From: JBEKVE01 sp049514335
GTDB lineage: Bacteria; Actinomycetota; Acidimicrobiia; Acidimicrobiales; UBA8190
Direction of reading: 5' to 3'
Assembly: GCA_049514335.1 (NCBI GenBank)
Contig: JBEKVE010000149.1
Coordinates: 1-11,993, forward strand
Length of the DNA: 11,993 nt
Of this stretch, positions 7,530 through 11,993 are shown one piece after another. The notes beneath the pieces were generated by a model. The model saw nothing but the letters and a program-made list of their open reading frames with translations. It was not told the origin of the DNA and did not search any database. How positions within the stretch are numbered: the stretch's first letter is position 1; each line of letters opens with the position of its first letter. Made by a program: the position numbers and the translations under genes.

Positions 7530-8454
7530 AGTTCACCTCGAGGCGCTTGAACACCGAGTAGCCGAGGATCAGATACCCCACCGATCCGATGGCACCGGCG
7601 ATAAGCAGCTCCCACTGGGGCCCGAAGCCGAGGAGCACCGAGTCCCGGAAGTTGCTGAGCACGGCGGCCATGGGGTTGGCCACGCAGTACAGGACGCGGA
7701 ACAGGGGGTCGGTGATGAAAGCCGGTTGCAGCTGGTGGTGCTTCTCCACCGCCAACGGCTTCAGCACGGTGATCAGCATGAGCAGCGGCATCACGATGGG
7801 CACGAGCTGCTGCAGGTCGCGCATGGTGACGATCACCGACGACACCAGGAACGTGAGGCCCAGCATGAAGGGGATCTCCACCGCCAGGTACAGCGGTGAC
7901 CACAACGAGGCGAGCTGCGGTGGATAGCGGAACCCGTAGACGGCGAAGAGCACGAGCAGCGGGATGGTGGCGATGAGCGACGAGAACGCCGACTCGAGCA
8001 CCTGCGACAGCGGGAAGCACTCCCGGGGGAAGTGGCTCTTGGCCATGAGCGCCTTGTTGGACACGAGCGAGTTGGTGCCGCCGCCGATCGATCCGCCGAA
8101 CAGGCCCCACGCCAGCAGGCCGGTGTAGGTCCACAGCGCGAACGGGATGCCGCCGCCGGGGCTGAACCCCTTTACGTGCCCGGCCAGGATGACCAGCATG
8201 AACAGGCTGACCAGCGGAACGAGCAGGGCCCACGCCACCCCCAGCACGGCCTGCTTGTACTGGGCCCGGATGTCGCGCTCGGCCAGGGTGAACATGACGT
8301 CCCAGCGCCGGAAGAGCTCCCGGGCCGAGTGCAACATGTCGGGCCGGTGCCGGTACAACTCGCTGTCGGCCGGGTCCTCGGGGACCAGGGAGACGTCGAA
8401 GATCTTGAGCCCTCCGTCATCCTCCTCGGAGAGCTGCTCCACTGTGGTTGACAC
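7513..8454 (-). CDS. wzm: ABC-2 type polysaccharide exporter permease (Wzm type)
   Basis: This 313-residue membrane subunit forms the channel for polysaccharide export. A cytoplasmic N-terminal part of about 70 residues leads to the family motif RDIRAQYKQAVLGVAW (60-75), followed by about six hydrophobic segments near 72-92, 104-126, 152-174, 185-210, 215-234 and 282-303. NPMAAVLSNFRDSVL (260-274) is the conserved pre-C-terminal stretch of this family. It is the first gene of the minus-strand operon. The start is GTG at 8454, with a G-rich site eight bases upstream. The TAA at 7515-7513 falls inside the ATPase gene, as expected for two subunits made in fixed ratio. The length is a little above the usual 260-280 residues because of the N-terminal extension. 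Confidence 0.93.
   Translation of the reverse strand: MSTTVEQLSEEDDGGLKIFDVSLVPEDPADSELYRHRPDMLHSARELFRRWDVMFTLAERDIRAQYKQAVLGVAWALLVPLVSLFMLVILAGHVKGFSPGGGIPFALWTYTGLLAWGLFGGSIGGGTNSLVSNKALMAKSHFPRECFPLSQVLESAFSSLIATIPLLVLFAVYGFRYPPQLASLWSPLYLAVEIPFMLGLTFLVSSVIVTMRDLQQLVPIVMPLLMLITVLKPLAVEKHHQLQPAFITDPLFRVLYCVANPMAAVLSNFRDSVLLGFGPQWELLIAGAIGSVGYLILGYSVFKRLEVNFADLT
7533..7539 (-). promoter_or_regulatory. Ribosome binding site for the TTG-started ATPase gene
   Basis: The minus strand reads GAGGTGA, with GAGG ending six bases before TTG at 7529. It lies inside the last codons of the permease gene. This is the best ribosome site near the junction and is the reason for choosing the rare TTG start. 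Confidence 0.6.
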
Positions 8455-8462
8455 CGCGCTAT

Positions 8463-8468
8463 CCCCCC
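8463..8468 (-). promoter_or_regulatory. G-rich ribosome binding site of the permease gene
   Basis: Six G residues followed by ATAGCGCG precede the GTG at 8454 on the minus strand. Spacing of eight bases is suitable. It supports the GTG start and implies that this transcript has a leader, unlike the divergent gene. Confidence 0.5.
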
Positions 8469-8554
8469 GGTTTGCGTCCGATACTCCGCCAACCCGTCGG
8501 GCCAGCTTAGTGCGCTCGGTACCGGGATAGCTACAGATCGTGTCGCTTCGCCAC

Positions 8555-8560
8555 TACCAT
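8555..8560 (+). promoter_or_regulatory. Putative -10 element of a leaderless promoter
   Basis: TACCAT matches the TANNNT pattern of actinobacterial -10 elements. It ends six bases before the GTG at 8567, so transcription would begin at or next to that codon. No ribosome site precedes the GTG. No good -35 was found, which is common for this promoter type. Confidence 0.5.
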
Positions 8561-8566
8561 CACCCC

Positions 8567-10948
8567 GTGCCACCAGGGAAAACGCGCAGCGACACCGCCG
8601 CCGGGGCCCCGTCGCGCCGCCCGCGGGTGCTGCTTCTCATCAAGGGACTGGGCCTCGGAGGGGCCGAGCGGCTCCTCGTGGACGTGGTGGCGGCCCGTGA
8701 TGCGGGGCGCTTCGACTACGAGGTGGCCTACGTCCTCGCCGCCCAGGACGCCCTGGTCCCGGCCATGGAGGCGACCGGGGTCCCGGTGCACAGCCTGGGC
8801 GGGACACAGAGCTCCGACCTGCGCTGGACCGCCGCGCTGCGCCGGCTCCTCGCCGGCGGGGACTTCGACGTGGTGCACGCCCACCTGCCCTACACCGCCG
8901 CCTTCGGGCGCCTCGTGGCCCGGACCTTACCGAAGCGGCGCCGGCCGGTGCTCGTGTACACCGAGCACAGCCTGTGGAACAAGGCGGCCGTGCTCACCAA
9001 GGCCCTCAACGGGGCCACCATCGGGCTCGACAAGGCGCTCCTGGTGGTGACGACCACGGCGCGCGACGCCCTGCCCCGACGCCTGCAGGCCCGGGCCCGG
9101 GTGGTGGTACACGGCATCGACCGGGACCGGTTCACCTCCGTGGCGGGCGGGCGGGAGGCTGCTCGGCGCCAGGTGCGCCAGGAGCTGGGCGTGACCGACG
9201 ACGAGGTGCTCGCGCTCACCGTGGCCAACATGCGCAGCGAGAAGGGCTACGACGTCCTGATCGAGGCGGCCGCCCTGGCCGCGGCGTCGGGGGCGCCGGT
9301 GCGCCTGGCGGCGGTGGGGCGCGGACCGCTCGAGGCGGCGCTCACCGCCGAGGTCGAGGCGCGCCGGCTCGGGGCGCATCTCCGTCTCCTCGGCACGCGC
9401 ACCGACACGGCCCGGCTCATGGCCGGGGCCGACGTCTTCGTGCTGCCCTCGCACCAGGAAGGTCTGCCCGTGGCGCTCATGGAGGCCATGAGCAGCGGCC
9501 TGCCCGTGGTGGCCACGCGGGTGGGGGGCGTGCCCGACGTCGTCACCGACGAGGTGGAGGGGCTCTTGGTCGAGCCGGCGCGTCCCGACCTCCTCGCCGC
9601 GGCGTTGCGGCGGGTGGCCGACGACGCCGCGCTGCGGGCCCGGATGTCGGCCGCCTCTCTGGAGCGCTCGGCGCTGTTCGACGTGGCCGCCGGGGCCCGC
9701 GCCGTGGAAGCGGTCTACGCCGAGCTGCTCGGGCCCTCCCCCCACCCCGGCGACGGTGTGCCGATGGTGCTCCACGTCATCCCCACCGCCACCGCCCGCG
9801 GCGCCCAGCGCGAGGCCCGCGCCCTCGTCACCGGTCTCGACGTCCCCGGCGTGCGCCACCACCGGTTGCTGAGCCTCTTCGCCGGCGAGGAGCAGGTGCC
9901 GGTGGACATCACCCTCGGCCACCCCGGCGGCGACCGGCCGGCGGTGGGGTTCGACGCCCGGCTGGTGCTGCGGCTGCGCCGCGAGCTGCGGCGCCTCGGA
10001 CCCGCCGTGGTGGTGGCGCACGGCGGCGACCCCCTCAAGTACGTCGTGCCGGCATTGGTGGGGACGGGCCGGCCCCTCGCGTACTACGCCACGGGCACCT
10101 TCGAGCACCCCGACCGCCGCGCCCGGGTGGCGCTGTGGCGGGCGCTCGTGCGCCGGGCCGACGTGGTGGCGGCCGAGGGCGACGAGGTGCTGGCGCAGTG
10201 CCGGAGCCTGCTCGGCGTGCCCGAGGAGCGCTCGGTCCTCGCCCCCAACGGACGCGACCCCGAGGAGTTCCACCCCCCGGCGGTTCGGGCCGGTGACGGT
10301 CCGGTCGTGCTGGCGTTCGTGGGTGCGCTCACCACCGGCAAGCGGCCCGACGTGTTCGTCGAGGTGGTGGCCCGGTTGCGCCGGGCCGGAGCACCGGTCG
10401 CCGGCGTGGTGTGCGGGGACGGCCCGCTCGCCCCCACCCTCGCCCCCGCCGCCGCCGATGCGGGTGTGGAGCTGCTCGGGACGCGCTCCGACGTGGCCGC
10501 CGTGCTGCGGGGGGCGGACGTGTTCGTCTTCACGAGCCTCCCCACCGGGGAGGGCATGCCCGGCGTGCTCATCGAGGCCGGCCTGAGCGGCCTGGCCGTG
10601 GTGGCCACCGACGTGCCCGGTGTGCGCAGCGTGGTGCAGGACGGGGTGACCGGCTTCGTGGTGGATCCCGCCGACCTCGACGCCATGGTCGACGCCGTGG
10701 GCCGCCTCGTGGCCGATGCAGCCCTGCGCACGGACATGGGGGCGGCGGCACGGCGGCGGTGCGCCACCGAGTTCAGCTTCGCCGCCGTGGCGGCGTGCTG
10801 GACGGGCTTCCTGACGCCGCTGGTGGCGCGCGCCGAGGACGGCGGCGCGCTCAGGCGCCGGCGCGGCCGAAGTGGACCAGGAAGCCGGCCCGGCCGAGCG
10901 GGCGCAGCTCCGCCACCACCATCCCCGCCGACGACGCCAGGGCGCTGA
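8567..10948 (+). CDS. Tandem GT4-GT4 (GT-B fold) glycosyltransferase fusion
   Basis: This protein of about 793 residues holds two complete GT-B glycosyltransferases. Domain 1 (about 20-385) has IKGLGLGGAERL (25-36), VVHAHLPYT, VYTEHS, ANMRSEKGYDVL and the EX7E pair in QEGLPVALMEAMSSGLP (Glu 298 and 306). Domain 2 (about 399-751) has GALTTGKRPDVF, CGDGPL and the EX7E pair in TGEGMPGVLIEAGLSG (Glu 662 and 670). Both domains carry LLGTRTD or LLGTRSD, so they look like a duplication. Each probably transfers one sugar from a nucleotide donor during glycan assembly at the inner membrane face. The start at GTG 8567 is favoured by the -10 element just upstream; a GTG at 8540 would add nine residues. 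The last 35 or so residues are a basic and Pro-rich tail that lies over the 3' end of the convergent methyltransferase gene. Codon 121 is TTA, rare in such DNA. Confidence 0.9.
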   Translation: MPPGKTRSDTAAGAPSRRPRVLLLIKGLGLGGAERLLVDVVAARDAGRFDYEVAYVLAAQDALVPAMEATGVPVHSLGGTQSSDLRWTAALRRLLAGGDFDVVHAHLPYTAAFGRLVARTLPKRRRPVLVYTEHSLWNKAAVLTKALNGATIGLDKALLVVTTTARDALPRRLQARARVVVHGIDRDRFTSVAGGREAARRQVRQELGVTDDEVLALTVANMRSEKGYDVLIEAAALAAASGAPVRLAAVGRGPLEAALTAEVEARRLGAHLRLLGTRTDTARLMAGADVFVLPSHQEGLPVALMEAMSSGLPVVATRVGGVPDVVTDEVEGLLVEPARPDLLAAALRRVADDAALRARMSAASLERSALFDVAAGARAVEAVYAELLGPSPHPGDGVPMVLHVIPTATARGAQREARALVTGLDVPGVRHHRLLSLFAGEEQVPVDITLGHPGGDRPAVGFDARLVLRLRRELRRLGPAVVVAHGGDPLKYVVPALVGTGRPLAYYATGTFEHPDRRARVALWRALVRRADVVAAEGDEVLAQCRSLLGVPEERSVLAPNGRDPEEFHPPAVRAGDGPVVLAFVGALTTGKRPDVFVEVVARLRRAGAPVAGVVCGDGPLAPTLAPAAADAGVELLGTRSDVAAVLRGADVFVFTSLPTGEGMPGVLIEAGLSGLAVVATDVPGVRSVVQDGVTGFVVDPADLDAMVDAVGRLVADAALRTDMGAAARRRCATEFSFAAVAACWTGFLTPLVARAEDGGALRRRRGRSGPGSRPGRAGAAPPPPSPPTTPGR

Positions 10949-11477
10949 GATCGGCGGGACGGTAGCCGTGCACGTGCACGCCCCGGGCCCCGTAGCGGAC
11001 CTGGCGCAGGCGCAGGCGCAGTCCCGGGGCGGGGAACGAGCCCACCACGTGGGGGGCGGCGGCCCCCATGCGCCGGAGGAGGTCGGCCGGCTCGTCGACG
11101 TAGTCGAACACCCCGAGAGCGAGGGCGGCGTCGAAGGCGTCTGTCTCGTCCACGGTCTCCCACCCCCGGGTCTCGACGGTGACGAGTCCCGGGTGGCGCG
11201 CCGCCTCCCGCTCGGCCAGGGCGACCATGGCGGGAGCGGGGTCGATGCCGGTCGTGTGCACGCCCAGCGCCGCCAGGGGGGCGAAGAGCGGCCCGCTGCC
11301 ACAACCCACGTCGAGGACGCGCCGGGCTCCCACGGCGCGCACGATGTCGACGCCACCGCGCAGGCGGTCGAACAGCGGGCCCCGTCCGAGGAGGCGAGCC
11401 ACGGGCTCGCTCCGGTAGAAGGCCGAGAACCGCCCGGCCCTGTCGTGGAAGTAGGTGTCGAATTCAGCCGATGGCAC
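10851..11477 (-). CDS. Class I SAM-dependent methyltransferase
   Basis: This 208-residue protein begins with FDTYFHDRAGRFSAFYR (6-22), a lead-in seen in many small methyltransferases in polysaccharide clusters. The SAM motif I is VLDVGCGSGPL (54-64) and the acidic ribose contact is probably Asp79 in GIDPAPAM. FDAALALGVFDYVDEP (115-130) is the motif II region. The substrate is unknown; a sugar or lipid-linked glycan is likely from context. The GTG at 11477 lies within the last codons of the upstream deacetylase gene (14-base overlap), so the two are co-transcribed. Its ribosome site is weak, consistent with coupling. It resembles the methyltransferase at 842-1618 only in the shared fold, not in detailed sequence. 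Its 3' end overlaps the convergent glycosyltransferase gene. Confidence 0.87.
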   Translation of the reverse strand: MPSAEFDTYFHDRAGRFSAFYRSEPVARLLGRGPLFDRLRGGVDIVRAVGARRVLDVGCGSGPLFAPLAALGVHTTGIDPAPAMVALAEREAARHPGLVTVETRGWETVDETDAFDAALALGVFDYVDEPADLLRRMGAAAPHVVGSFPAPGLRLRLRQVRYGARGVHVHGYRPADLSALASSAGMVVAELRPLGRAGFLVHFGRAGA

Positions 11478-11993
11478 GGATACAGGTCTCGCTTCCGAAT
11501 CGCTCGGTGACGCGCCACACGAGCGGGGCGATGCGGCCCCGCCCGAGCAGCTGACGGGCCAGCATGGGTGAGCGCATGGCGCTCAGGCCGGGCAGGGTGC
11601 CGTCGAAGTCATAGGAGTGGTAGTAGAGCACGGTCGGCCCCCGCGAACGCTCGGCGGCACGCGACAGCACGGCGAAGGGAAGCGCCCGCTGGTAGCTGCC
11701 GCCCCCGATGCGCACGCCCCGCCACGACAGCACCGGGACCTCGCGCACCGCCGAGCGGGTCCCGAGGCGCGACGTGTCCGAGACGTAGGCGTACCCCGCC
11801 TCGGCCAGGGCGTCACGGTAGGCGGCGAGACCGGCCGAAGGGACGTCGAAGCGCGGCGAGCGAAACCCCCGCACCGGCACACCGAGCAGGTCCTCGAGGA
11901 CGAGGCGCCCCTTTTGCAGCCACTGCACCAGACCGCTGTCGGGGAGCCGGCCGTGATCGGGGCCGTGGCTGGCGATCTCGTGCCCGGCGGTGA
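11464..11993 (-). CDS. Polysaccharide deacetylase, NodB homology domain (5' end outside window)
   Basis: This is the C-terminal part, about 175 residues, of a carbohydrate esterase family 4-type enzyme that would remove N-acetyl groups from a glycan. The first visible residues are TAGHEIASHGPDHGRL, the metal-binding HXXXH-type motif of NodB domains (here HG followed by PDH). GFRSPRFDV follows, matching the catalytic FRXP motif, and then YVSDTSRLGTR and VLYYHSYDFDG near the end. This pattern resembles deacetylases found in exopolysaccharide and exosortase-linked clusters. The N-terminal Asp-Asp motif and any signal peptide are outside the window, so export and activity cannot be judged. It is the upstream member of a pair with the methyltransferase. 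A GTG at 11928 is internal to the domain and is not the true start. Confidence 0.88.
   Translation of the reverse strand, partial: TAGHEIASHGPDHGRLPDSGLVQWLQKGRLVLEDLLGVPVRGFRSPRFDVPSAGLAAYRDALAEAGYAYVSDTSRLGTRSAVREVPVLSWRGVRIGGGSYQRALPFAVLSRAAERSRGPTVLYYHSYDFDGTLPGLSAMRSPMLARQLLGRGRIAPLVWRVTERFGSETCIRAIG

Larger units (their letters stand above)
8455..8566. promoter_or_regulatory. Divergent intergenic promoter region
   Basis: These 112 bases separate the minus-strand export operon from the plus-strand glycosyltransferase gene, so both promoters probably lie here. On the minus strand TAAGCT (8509-8504) fits a loose -10 pattern, about 50 bases before the permease start, but I see no convincing -35 box for it. 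On the plus strand TACCAT lies at 8555-8560. No clear operator repeat or terminator was seen. Confidence 0.5.

Noticed and set aside
10851..10870. GC-rich palindrome near the convergent stop codons as a terminator
   Set aside because: Short GGCGCC-type symmetry is expected by chance at this GC content, and no T-run follows on either strand.
8927..11518. Minus-strand open frame of 863 codons across the GT4 fusion
   Set aside because: It is low-complexity and His/Gly/Arg-rich, antisense to a recognisable glycosyltransferase, and out of frame with the methyltransferase.

Overview
The window is very GC-rich, gene-dense DNA with long shadow reading frames on the wrong strand. It has GTG and TTG start codons, one promoter that looks leaderless, and stop/start overlaps of 4 to 17 bases. 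This points to a high-GC actinobacterium. A lineage such as Acidimicrobiia would fit, but that is a guess and nothing here proves the genus. No rRNA, tRNA, CRISPR array, insertion sequence or integrase was seen, and no stretch over 300 bases lacks a gene.

Layout: (1) A tightly packed minus-strand operon runs from about 8454 down past the left edge. In transcription order it holds an ABC-2 polysaccharide permease (Wzm type), its ATPase with a C-terminal glycan-binding-like domain (Wzt type), a roughly 951-residue fusion of two GT2 glycosyltransferase domains and a sulfotransferase domain, two related stand-alone sulfotransferases, a SAM methyltransferase, and a DPM1/ALG5-like GT2 glycosyltransferase cut by the window edge. 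(2) A 112-base divergent intergenic region (8455-8566) follows. (3) A plus-strand gene encodes a tandem fusion of two GT4 (GT-B) glycosyltransferases. Its 3' end overlaps a convergent gene by 98 bases. (4) A second minus-strand pair encodes a SAM methyltransferase and, upstream of it and cut by the right edge, a NodB-type polysaccharide deacetylase.

How the genes may work together (inference): this looks like an accessory locus for building, decorating and exporting a cell-surface polysaccharide. The GT2 and GT4 domains would build the glycan on a lipid carrier. Three sulfotransferase modules, of two different sequence types, would add sulfate from PAPS. The methyltransferases could modify or cap sugars, and Wzm/Wzt would export the lipid-linked glycan, with the Wzt C-terminal domain possibly recognising a modification. 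The deacetylase could trim N-acetyl groups. The most unusual element is the GT2-GT2-sulfotransferase fusion in translational overlap with an ABC exporter, which suggests that sulfation is coupled to chain assembly. No priming glycosyltransferase, polymerase, ligase or PAPS-synthesis gene lies inside the window.
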